NCBI RefSeq assembly: GCF_007954425.1
Contig: NZ_CP042345.1
Coordinates: 1,848,501 to 1,912,500 of the forward strand
Reading direction: 5' to 3'
DNA length: 64,000 nt
Source of the DNA: Novosphingobium ginsenosidimutans
Lineage (GTDB): Bacteria; Pseudomonadota; Alphaproteobacteria; Sphingomonadales; Sphingomonadaceae
Shown piece after piece: positions 15,095 through 22,851 of this stretch (position 1 is the stretch's first letter; every line of letters begins with the position of its first letter). The notes under the pieces are model-generated. The model did no database searches. It was given only the letters and a program-made list of their open reading frames with translations, and was not told where the DNA came from. A program made the translations under genes and the position numbers.

Positions 15095-15870
15095 GCTGGT
15101 CGGGCCATATCCTGCCAGTCGTGGCGACCATCGCGATGTGGTTCATCGCCACCGGGCTGATCGCCTGGTTGGACAACCGTGATCGTGCGACCTTTCCCCG
15201 CAGCTTGCTGCTGGCAGGACTGGCCGGAGTTGCCGGGCTGGTGATCGTGGTTTTATCGATGGGTTCGACCAGCATTGGCAGCGTCTACTGGGCCTTTGCC
15301 GGGGCGATCCTGATCTGGGCCTGGCACGAAATCGGCTTCCTGACGGGCGCAATCGCCGGCCCGCGACGCGAGGCCTGCCCTGAAGGCGCCTCACTATGGG
15401 AGCGCTTCGGCCATGCCAGCGCCGCAATGGCCTGGCACGAGATTGCCTTGGCGATGACCGCGCTGCTGCTGATCTCGCTGACCTGGAATGCCCCCAACCA
15501 GGTGGCGGCCATGGTCTTCCTGTTGCTGTTCGTGCTGCGGCTCAGCACCAAGCTGGCAATCTTTGCCGGCGTGCCGAACATGAGCACCGATATCCTGCCG
15601 CCGCACCTTGGCTACCTGAAAAGCTATTTCGGCGCACCGCGCTTCACCGCGGTGCTGGGTCTGGCGATCCTCGGCAGCCTGGCGCTGGCGGCCTGGCTGG
15701 GCACTCTGGCTGCTGCTGCGCCTGCTGGCACTGCTGCCGCGGCCGGGGCGAGTCTGCTCTTCGCACTCGGGGCGCTGGGCGCGCTCGAGCATCTATTTCT
15801 GGCCCTGCCGCTGCGCGATGGGGCCTTGTGGGGGTGGGCGCTGCCAGCGCCGCGCCGTAATCAAGTCTGA
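15088..15870 (+). CDS. puhE: Photosynthetic complex protein PuhE (DUF3623)
   Basis: Polytopic membrane protein of 260 residues with 7-8 hydrophobic helices; PuhE modulates reaction-centre/bacteriochlorophyll levels in Rhodobacter. It starts with GTG at 15088, inside the last codons of acsF. '[21 protein letters not shown]' (split by short loops) and '[20 protein letters not shown]' are typical. The C-terminus is alanine and leucine rich. It precedes hemA by 21 nt. Confidence 0.88.
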   Translation: MVSWSGHILPVVATIAMWFIATGLIAWLDNRDRATFPRSLLLAGLAGVAGLVIVVLSMGSTSIGSVYWAFAGAILIWAWHEIGFLTGAIAGPRREACPEGASLWERFGHASAAMAWHEIALAMTALLLISLTWNAPNQVAAMVFLLLFVLRLSTKLAIFAGVPNMSTDILPPHLGYLKSYFGAPRFTAVLGLAILGSLALAAWLGTLAAAAPAGTAAAAGASLLFALGALGALEHLFLALPLRDGALWGWALPAPRRNQV

Positions 15871-15891
15871 TTCAAGGGAAGGATGTTGGGC

Positions 15892-17112
15892 ATGGACTTC
15901 GATGGCTTTTTCAAAGCGGAACTGGATGCGGTGCGCGAAGAGGGGCGGTACCGCGTCTTCACCGAGATTGAGCGCCATCGCGGCCGCTTCCCACACGCCA
16001 CGCGCTATGTCGGGGATGAAACCTCGGCCGTCACCGTCTGGTGCTCGAACGACTATCTTGGCATGGGCCAGCATCCTGTCGTGATCGAGGCGATGCACCG
16101 CGTGCTCGATGAATGCGGCGCCGGGGCCGGCGGCACCCGCAACATTTCCGGCACCAACCACCATCACGTGCTGCTGGAAGCCGAACTGGCCGATCTCCAC
16201 AACAAGGAGGCCGCGCTGCTGTTCACCAGCGGCTACGTTTCCAACTGGGCAGGCCTCGGCACGCTGGCGGCCAAGATCCCGGGCTGCGTGGTCTTTTCGG
16301 ACGCGCTCAACCATGCCTCGATGATCGAAGGGATCCGCCACAGCCGTGCCCCCTACAAGGTCTGGGCCCATAACGATCCCGCCGATCTCGATCGCCTGCT
16401 GTCCGAATTCGGCCCCGAAGTGCCCAAGCTGGTGGCCTTCGAAAGCGTCTATTCGATGGATGGCGACATCGCCCCGATCGCCGAGATCCTCGACGTCTGC
16501 GAGAAGCACGGCGCAATGAGCTACATCGACGAGGTCCACGCCGTGGGCCTCTATGGGGCACGCGGCGGCGGCGTCGCCGAACGCGAAGGGTTGATGGACC
16601 GGATCACCGTCATCGAAGGCACACTGGGCAAGGCCTTCGGTGTGATGGGCGGCTATATCGCCGCTTCGGCCGATCTGGTCGATTTCGTCCGCACCTTTGC
16701 CAGCGGCTTCATCTTCTCAACCGCGCTGCCCCCGGCAGTCGCCGCGGGCGCCTGCGCCAGTATTGCGCACCTCAAGGCCAGCAGCCGTGAGCGCGAATTG
16801 CAGCAGGACCGCGTCGCAACGGTCCGGCGCAAGCTCGACATGCTAGGGATCCCGCACTTGCCCAATCCCAGCCACATCATTCCGGTGATGGTTGGCGATG
16901 CCAAGAAGGCCAAGATGATCAGCGATTGGCTGATGGACAACCACGGCATCTATGTGCAGCCGATCAACTACCCGACCGTACCGCGCGGGACCGAGCGGCT
17001 GCGGATCACCCCGTCACCGGTTCACACCGATGGCGATATCAACCGGCTGATCGATGCGCTGAGCGACATCTGGTCGCAGTGCGAACTGGCGCGCGGTTCA
17101 ATCGCCGCCTGA
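15892..17112 (+). CDS. hemA: 5-aminolevulinate synthase
   Basis: PLP enzyme condensing glycine and succinyl-CoA, the first step of tetrapyrrole synthesis in alphaproteobacteria. It has 406 residues from ATG 15892; an ATG at 15883 abuts the GGGAAGG ribosome site directly, so the second start with a 9 nt spacing is preferred. Motifs: '[13 protein letters not shown]', '[17 protein letters not shown]', '[17 protein letters not shown]' and the PLP-lysine segment '[12 protein letters not shown]'. It is the last gene of the rightward photosynthesis operon, supplying precursor for bacteriochlorophyll. Confidence 0.96.
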   Translation: MDFDGFFKAELDAVREEGRYRVFTEIERHRGRFPHATRYVGDETSAVTVWCSNDYLGMGQHPVVIEAMHRVLDECGAGAGGTRNISGTNHHHVLLEAELADLHNKEAALLFTSGYVSNWAGLGTLAAKIPGCVVFSDALNHASMIEGIRHSRAPYKVWAHNDPADLDRLLSEFGPEVPKLVAFESVYSMDGDIAPIAEILDVCEKHGAMSYIDEVHAVGLYGARGGGVAEREGLMDRITVIEGTLGKAFGVMGGYIAASADLVDFVRTFASGFIFSTALPPAVAAGACASIAHLKASSRERELQQDRVATVRRKLDMLGIPHLPNPSHIIPVMVGDAKKAKMISDWLMDNHGIYVQPINYPTVPRGTERLRITPSPVHTDGDINRLIDALSDIWSQCELARGSIAA

Positions 17113-17131
17113 TCCGCCGGGTCAAGGCACG

Positions 17132-17172
17132 AAAAAGGGGCGCGAACCGCAAGGTCCGCGCCCCTTTTCTTT
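17132..17172. terminator. Bidirectional intrinsic terminator, hemA / cytochrome c
   Basis: A 12-bp stem with one mismatch pairs GGGGCGCGAACC (17137-17148) with GGTCCGCGCCCC (17153-17164). Five A's precede it and TTTTCTTT follows, so it can end both the rightward hemA transcript and the leftward cytochrome transcript. Confidence 0.85.
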
Positions 17173-17188
17173 GCCTGAAATTGACGGC

Positions 17189-17704
17189 TTACTTCTTGGT
17201 TTCGAGGTAAGCGATCACGTCGGCGCGGTCCTGACCCTTGGCCAGACCGGCGAAAGCCATCTTGGTGCCCGGAACCACGCGGGCCGGCTTTTCCAGGTAC
17301 TGGTAAAGCTTTTCCTTGGACCAGGTGATGCCACTGTTCTTGTTGGCATCACTGTAGGCGAAGCCTGCAATGCTACCTGCAGCGCGGCCGACAACGCCAG
17401 CCAGCGAGGGACCGATCCGGTTCACGCCCGGATCCGTGACGTGGCAGGACTTGCACTGGACAAAGACCTTCTCGCCATTGGCGGCGTTGCCGGTCATGTC
17501 GGCGAACTTGGTGCCATCAAGCGTGTCGGTGTTGTCTGCGGCCGGAGCGGCGGCGGCAGCAGGGGCTGCGGCGGCTGCGGCAGGTGCTGCAGTTTCAGCA
17601 GCGGTAGTTTCGGCGGTGGGAGCCGGTTCGCTGTTCCCGCCGCCGCATGCGGTGAGCAAGGCGAACGAAGCGACGCATCCGGCCTTTACAATGATTCCCT
17701 TCAT
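17189..17704 (-). CDS. Lipoprotein c-type cytochrome
   Basis: 171-residue monohaem cytochrome c predicted to be anchored to the periplasmic membrane face. It has a lipoprotein signal with lipobox LTAC (Cys20), an alanine/proline-rich tether at about 24-60, haem motif CKSCH (84-88) and probable axial Met149 in 'GTKMAFAG'. The fold resembles cytochrome c2/c-552 ('NGEKVFVQCKSC', 'RIGPSLAGVVGR'). Placed tail-to-tail with hemA and sharing its terminator, it is a candidate electron donor to the reaction centre or oxidases; that role is inferred from context. AAGGGAAGCAGG precedes the ATG. Confidence 0.88.
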   Translation of the reverse strand: MKGIIVKAGCVASFALLTACGGGNSEPAPTAETTAAETAAPAAAAAAPAAAAAPAADNTDTLDGTKFADMTGNAANGEKVFVQCKSCHVTDPGVNRIGPSLAGVVGRAAGSIAGFAYSDANKNSGITWSKEKLYQYLEKPARVVPGTKMAFAGLAKGQDRADVIAYLETKK

Positions 17705-17905
17705 CCTGCTTCCCTTCTTTGGTCCGAAGCCAGCGGAAAATCCGCCATCAACAACCCTCCCAGATTCCCTTTATGCACCACCGGCGATCTTGGCAAAAGA
17801 AGATTCGTCGGGCTGTCAGTGCATGATGGAGAGAATCGGAAAGGTCAAAGTGAAGGTCGTTGCGGGCAGCTTGCCAAGCATTCCGTGCACCGCCAGTAAG
17901 GCGCG

Positions 17906-19792
17906 ATGAAGCTGGGCGTCTGCTACTATCCCGAACACTGGCCCGAGACATGGTGGGCTGATGACGCGCGGCGCATGGGCGAAATGGGGCTGTCGCATGT
18001 CCGGATCGGCGAATTTGCCTGGAGCCGGATCGAGCCGGAACCAGGCCGGCTGGAGTGGGATTGGCTTGACCGCGCGCTGGAAGTGCTGGGCGATGCCGGG
18101 CTGAAGGTGATTCTGGGCACACCGACCGCGACGCCGCCCAAGTGGCTGGTTGATAGCATGCCCGAGATGATCGCTTTGGATGCCGGTGGCCATCCGCGCG
18201 GCTTTGGATCGCGGCGGCACTATTGCTTCAGCCATGCGGGCTATGCCGGGGAATGCGACCGGATCGTGACGCAGCTGGCCGAGCGATATGGCCAGCACCC
18301 GGCGATCGTCGCCTGGCAGACGGACAACGAGTATGGCTGCCACGATACGGCGGTGAGTTATTCGCTTGCGGCGCGCGATGGGTTCCGCGAATGGCTGCGC
18401 CGAAAGCATGGGACGATCGCGGCGCTGAATCAGGCCTGGGGCAATGTCTTCTGGTCGATGGAATACCGCGATTTTGCCGAGATTGAGCTGCCCAACCTGA
18501 CCGTGACTCAGGCCAATCCGGCGCACGAGCTGGACTTCCGGCGGTTCTCTTCGCACCAGGTGGCAGAGTTTAACCGCCGGCAGGTTGCAATCCTGCGGCG
18601 CCATTCACCCGGCCGTGACGTGGTCCACAACTTCATGGGCTTCTTCACCCAGTTCGATCACCATGCGGTGGGCGATGACCTCGATGTGGTGAGCTGGGAC
18701 AGCTATCCGCTGGGTTTCTTGGAGCAGTTCTGGTTTTCGCCTGAGGAGAAGCGGCGGTACCAGCGGCAGGGCCATCCCGATATCGCCGCCTTCCACCACG
18801 ATCTCTATCGCGGCTGCCAACGCGAAGGGCGCTGGTGGGTGATGGAACAGCAGCCTGGGCCAGTGAACTGGGCGCGCTACAATCCGGCGCCGCTACCGGG
18901 AATGGTGCGGCTGTGGACTCTTGAGGCGATGGCTCATGGTGCCGAACTGGTCAGCTATTTCCGCTGGCGCCAGGCACCCTTTGCGCAGGAACAGATGCAT
19001 GCCGGGCTGCTCCGTCCGGACAGCGTGGATGACCAGGGCGCGCATGAAGCACGAACGGTCGCCGCCGAGATCGCCGCGCTGCCCGATCCCGGTCCGCCGC
19101 CGCGGCGTGTCGCGCTGGTCTTTGACTATACCGCAGCCTGGGTGACCGACATCCTGCCGCAGGGCCAGGGCTTTTCTGCGCTGCGGGTAGCGTTCGAGTA
19201 TTACTCGCTGCTGCGGCGGCTGGGGCTGGACATCGATATTGTCCGGCCCGGGACGGACATTGCCGGCTATGCTCTGGTGGTGGTGCCGTGCCAGCCGATC
19301 TGTAGCGCGGACTTTGTGGCCAGCCTGACTGGTCTGTCCGCGCCGGTCGTGTTCGGGGCTCGCGCCGGCAGCAAGACGGCCGACTTTGCCATTCCGGCAG
19401 AGCTGCCGCCTGGGCCGCTCCAGTCGCTGCTGCCGCTCAAGGTGGTGCGGGTTGAAAGCCTGCGCGGCCAGCCGTGCGAGTGGCTTGAGCAGGTCGAGAC
19501 CGGGCTGGACGAGGCAGGCCCCGGAATCTTCCGGCATGGCCAGCTTTACTACGTCTCACGTTATCCAATCGATCCCCAGATCGAGCAGGTGATCGCAAGT
19601 GTGGCTGCGAACGCGGGATTAGACTGCATCGCGCTCCCGGAAGGGCTGCGGTTGCGACGGACCGGAAATCTGGTCTTCGCCTTCAATTATGGAACAGAGT
19701 CTGTCGATCTGCCGCCAGGCGCGCTGGGCAAATTTGTGCTTGGAGAGCCACGGCTTCCGCCGGCGGGTGTAGCCGTGGGGGTTGCGCGATAG
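17906..19792 (+). CDS. Beta-galactosidase, glycoside hydrolase family 42
   Basis: 628-residue GH42 enzyme, a retaining beta-galactosidase family acting on small galactosides. The N-terminal TIM barrel begins 'MKLGVCYYPEHWPETWWADD'. The acid/base is probably Glu142 ('TDNEYGCH') and the nucleophile Glu314 ('WWVMEQQPGPVNW'). The trimerisation domain ('VALVFDYTAAW') and a C-terminal beta domain follow. No signal peptide is seen, so it is probably cytoplasmic. No sugar transporter or sugar regulator is adjacent. Confidence 0.92.
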   Translation: MKLGVCYYPEHWPETWWADDARRMGEMGLSHVRIGEFAWSRIEPEPGRLEWDWLDRALEVLGDAGLKVILGTPTATPPKWLVDSMPEMIALDAGGHPRGFGSRRHYCFSHAGYAGECDRIVTQLAERYGQHPAIVAWQTDNEYGCHDTAVSYSLAARDGFREWLRRKHGTIAALNQAWGNVFWSMEYRDFAEIELPNLTVTQANPAHELDFRRFSSHQVAEFNRRQVAILRRHSPGRDVVHNFMGFFTQFDHHAVGDDLDVVSWDSYPLGFLEQFWFSPEEKRRYQRQGHPDIAAFHHDLYRGCQREGRWWVMEQQPGPVNWARYNPAPLPGMVRLWTLEAMAHGAELVSYFRWRQAPFAQEQMHAGLLRPDSVDDQGAHEARTVAAEIAALPDPGPPPRRVALVFDYTAAWVTDILPQGQGFSALRVAFEYYSLLRRLGLDIDIVRPGTDIAGYALVVVPCQPICSADFVASLTGLSAPVVFGARAGSKTADFAIPAELPPGPLQSLLPLKVVRVESLRGQPCEWLEQVETGLDEAGPGIFRHGQLYYVSRYPIDPQIEQVIASVAANAGLDCIALPEGLRLRRTGNLVFAFNYGTESVDLPPGALGKFVLGEPRLPPAGVAVGVAR

Positions 19793-19868
19793 CGCTGGCC
19801 TATGCAGGTTTTCCCTTGCAATCCGGGCTGAGATTACGCCTTTTTGAGGCGATAGCAGGGGTCCCCAG

Positions 19869-20534
19869 ATGCAACCGGCCAAACCGGTCTCCAGTCAGCT
19901 AGCAATCATCGCGGCGGCATTTGGCTGCGGCGAGGCGCTGGCGCATACGATCAGTGGGCTCGGTCGCGGCGGGCGGCACGGACGCGGGCAGGTGCTTTAT
20001 CCCCTGCCGGATCGTGAAGAAACTTCGCTGCTGCTGGAAGGGCTCGCGCAGGAGGCTGCCTATGGCCGTGAAGGCGGCGTACTGGTGCTGCACCAATTCG
20101 GCCCGGGCGAATTCTATGGCAACCTGATCGACCATGGCGGCGACATTCAGGTCGAGGCGCTGAGCGACGGTCATGCCCTGCATTACGGCGAAGACACCAT
20201 GTTGCGGCTGATGGAAAGTTATGGCGGAGTGGCGATGGCCGTCGCGCGGCAACTGGCGCGGCGGCTGGCGATGATCCGCCAACGCATGGTTGAGGCGACC
20301 CTGCTTTCGGCAACGGGCCGCATCTGCGCCGAACTGCTGCGGCTATCACGCAAGTCGGAAGACGGCGTAATCCGCCCGCTGCCGGTATTGGCGGAGCTGG
20401 CCCAACGGGTCCAATCAACTCGCGAAACCGCCTCGCGCACAGTCTCGCAGCTGGAGCGGCGCGGGATCATTCAGCGCCGCGATGGCGGGCTGGCGGTGAT
20501 CGCGCCGCACCGGCTGGAAGAAATGATCTACTAG
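19869..20534 (+). CDS. Crp/Fnr-family transcriptional regulator
   Basis: 221 residues with a cupin-like sensor domain (about 30-130) and a Crp-type winged helix ('LPVLAELAQRVQSTRETASR', 'TVSQLERRGIIQRRDGGLAVI'). The usual cAMP-contact RS pair is not apparent and no Fnr cysteines cluster is seen, so the ligand is unknown. 'FGPGEFYGNL' is the glycine loop. It ends tail-to-tail with the downstream leftward gene, with 3 shared bases. Whether it regulates the neighbouring TIR operon or the galactosidase is unknown. Confidence 0.8.
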   Translation: MQPAKPVSSQLAIIAAAFGCGEALAHTISGLGRGGRHGRGQVLYPLPDREETSLLLEGLAQEAAYGREGGVLVLHQFGPGEFYGNLIDHGGDIQVEALSDGHALHYGEDTMLRLMESYGGVAMAVARQLARRLAMIRQRMVEATLLSATGRICAELLRLSRKSEDGVIRPLPVLAELAQRVQSTRETASRTVSQLERRGIIQRRDGGLAVIAPHRLEEMIY

Positions 20535-22132
20535 GCGCTGGGCAGAAGCATGTGGACCGGTCCGCCGGTCTCGGCATCGCCAAGGTGATAGAGCTCGCTG
20601 CGCAGGGCTGCAAAAGGCGCGACGGCCAACACAACCGCCAGCGCGTCGGAAGCCAGCGCCGTGCCTGTTGGCGCCATGGCCAGCAATTCGCCCGCCCGGT
20701 CACTCTCGGGCCCGTAAGCGACGCTGGTACTGCTGGCCGGATCGTCAATCACGGTCACGATCGCCTGGTGGACGCCAATCGCCGGCGACCCGCTCGGTAG
20801 GGCGAGCAGCGCGGCGACCAGTGCAAGGGCCTGGTCGCGGTCCTCCAGCAGCAGGTCCCAGCGGCCTGGACCGCTCCGAATCGCACCGGCGGGGAGGGCG
20901 GCCGCAGCGATCGTCCCTGCCACCTGGTCGATCAGCGGGGCCAGCACTGCCGAGGATGTGGCCGTCCCCGGCAGGTCGGTGCCAATCGCCACCAGGGTCA
21001 TCAATCGCCGTGCCGGATCGGGTGCTTCGGGCCGGAACAGCGCCTCTACTGCGGCATCGCGAGCAATCCGCACGCGCTCCTGCCCCTGCGTGCCGGCGGG
21101 CCACAGGGCCGCCTGGCGGGCGGTGTTGGGCCCACCACCGGCCTCGTCCTCGACCAGCATTTGTAGGCAAGCCGCACCTAGCCGCCGGGCGTTGAGCAAG
21201 GCACCGCCAATCGCAAGGATCCCGGCTTGGGCTGTTGCCAACGGATCGTGCACCGTGGCCGGACTGCGCCCGGCCACGCGCAGCGATGCCGCTTGCTGAA
21301 GCAGGCGGTCATAGCGCTTCAGCCAGTCACCGCCGGCCGGGGCGACCGACTGGTCCGCGAAGCATTGCGGCGGGCAGGGCAGGACGACATGGAGTTCGGC
21401 GCCAAGTACCACCAGCCGCTCGGCGATGACGATGTCAGAGCCGGCGGCCAGTGCGCCCCAGCCAAACCCGACATCATACTGCGCCAGGAGGCCGTCGGTC
21501 GCCTGGGCCAGCGCCGCTTCGCCGCTGCCCCCGGCTAAGATCCCCATATGTCCGGCAAAATGCAGGCTCGCGGGCGGGGCAAAACGGCTGAGCCAGGGCG
21601 CTTCCGCGGCCTGGACTCTTAGAATTTCGCGCATCTGGCCCAAAGTGACGGTGCGGTCTTCCCACCCGTCGGGATCGGCAGCGGCAGCCTCGGCCAGGGC
21701 CCGTTGGGCACCCGTCTGATCGCCCAGCAGTAGCAAGGCTTCGGCCCGGGTGGCGGCAAGGTAATAGGCCGTGTCCGTGGCCGGACCAGCCTGGTCAAGC
21801 AGCGCCAGGACCACACTTGCGCCTGCTGCTGCGCCGGCTGGATCGCCAGCCAGCAGACGGGCGGTGGCGGCGTTGATCGCGCGGTAGGGCGCGGGTGCCA
21901 GTGCATGGGCAGCGGCATAGGCGTCGGCCGCCGCGGCAAACAGGCTGGACTGCTCGGCTCCGGAGCACGCCCGCGCTCGGTCCTTGAGCAGCCGTCCCTT
22001 GAGCGAGAGTGCAGCCGGATCGTCAGTCCGGCTATCCCAGCCGTTCGCCACGAACAGCTCCCAGGCCCGCGCGCTGGCTCCGGCGCGGGTCATGGCAGCC
22101 AGTGCTGGCAGGGATGGCCGGACCGGCTGCAT
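20531..22132 (-). CDS. TPR / SLOG-like / degenerate nucleotide-cyclase protein (TRAFs-binding type)
   Basis: 533 residues in three parts. Residues 1-180 are alpha-helical TPR-like repeats ('AALSLKGRLLKDRARA', 'RAEALLLLGDQTGAQRALAE'). Residues 188-290 look like a SLOG/Rossmann nucleotide-binding unit ('LHFAGHMGI', 'YDVGFGWGALAAGSDIVIAE', 'GAELHVVLPCPPQCF'). Residues 375-505 resemble a class III nucleotide cyclase ('MTLVAIGTDLPG', 'AIGVHQAIVTVIDDP', 'YGPESDRAGELLAMAPTGTA') in which the second metal-binding GDG is replaced by GPG, so catalysis is doubtful. It is the last gene of a coupled operon behind the TIR gene. Family resemblance is from memory; function is inferred to be signal sensing. 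Confidence 0.65.
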   Translation of the reverse strand: MQPVRPSLPALAAMTRAGASARAWELFVANGWDSRTDDPAALSLKGRLLKDRARACSGAEQSSLFAAAADAYAAAHALAPAPYRAINAATARLLAGDPAGAAAGASVVLALLDQAGPATDTAYYLAATRAEALLLLGDQTGAQRALAEAAAADPDGWEDRTVTLGQMREILRVQAAEAPWLSRFAPPASLHFAGHMGILAGGSGEAALAQATDGLLAQYDVGFGWGALAAGSDIVIAERLVVLGAELHVVLPCPPQCFADQSVAPAGGDWLKRYDRLLQQAASLRVAGRSPATVHDPLATAQAGILAIGGALLNARRLGAACLQMLVEDEAGGGPNTARQAALWPAGTQGQERVRIARDAAVEALFRPEAPDPARRLMTLVAIGTDLPGTATSSAVLAPLIDQVAGTIAAAALPAGAIRSGPGRWDLLLEDRDQALALVAALLALPSGSPAIGVHQAIVTVIDDPASSTSVAYGPESDRAGELLAMAPTGTALASDALAVVLAVAPFAALRSELYHLGDAETGGPVHMLLPSA

Positions 22133-22851
22133 CAGGGCTGGCCGCCCATGCCATTGCCCGTATCGGGATCGATCACGATCGGCAGCGGCTGCCGCCCCGG
22201 CAGGATGACGTGATAACTCAAAGAATACTTGGCGGCTTTGCTGGCGTCGTCGGTTGGGCGCGGGGTGAAGGCACCGCCATTGAACATCGTGTCGTAATTC
22301 TCGATCCGGATCAGCTTGCCCTTGAGAGGCCCGTCGAGCCGACTGTCATCGACGCGCGAGACAAAGAAGCTGTCGTTGCCGGCAGCTGGGCTGCCATTGC
22401 TAAGTGCCGGGCCGAACGAGATCAGCAGGTCATTGTCCAGCGTGACGTCGGCGCTGTCGTAATAGACGAAGATCTCATGCTGGCTATTGAAGCTGAGGTC
22501 GACGAAGTCATCGCGGTCGTATGTGCCGTCGGTGCGACGATATAGCTTGGCTTCGGCATTGGGCTGGCCGGGGCGCAATTCGGACAGCTTCTTGCGGTTC
22601 CCGCCGCCATTGGAGATCACCTTTTTGAGAACGCGGAGCGCCTGCGCGAGCCGGGCATCCGGCGTGTTCCGGGCCGGATCGTCAATCGCGAAGCTCGCGT
22701 GGTTGGCGCTGATCCGCCACGCGCCGGGCGAGTCGATCCGTATCACTGTGATGTAGGCCGGTACAAAAGGCACATTGGCGGGGCGCCGACCCAGATCGTG
22801 CGGATCGATGCCGCGGGTGGTGCCATCGCCAAGGGTATTCGGATTGCTCAT
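22132..22851 (-). CDS. Unrecognised protein in TIR operon
   Basis: 239 residues, soluble, without signal peptide or membrane segment. I do not recognise its family. It looks beta-rich: 'PAYITVIRIDSPGAWRISAN', 'QHEIFVYYDSADVTLDNDLL', 'KYSLSYHVILPGRQPLPIVI' and a C-terminal 'DPDTGNGMGGQP'. The start overlaps the TIR gene stop as ATGA and its stop overlaps the next start (TGATG), so it is translated with both neighbours. A structural or ligand-handling partner of the TIR and SLOG proteins is possible but unproven. Confidence 0.75.
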   Translation of the reverse strand: MSNPNTLGDGTTRGIDPHDLGRRPANVPFVPAYITVIRIDSPGAWRISANHASFAIDDPARNTPDARLAQALRVLKKVISNGGGNRKKLSELRPGQPNAEAKLYRRTDGTYDRDDFVDLSFNSQHEIFVYYDSADVTLDNDLLISFGPALSNGSPAAGNDSFFVSRVDDSRLDGPLKGKLIRIENYDTMFNGGAFTPRPTDDASKAAKYSLSYHVILPGRQPLPIVIDPDTGNGMGGQP

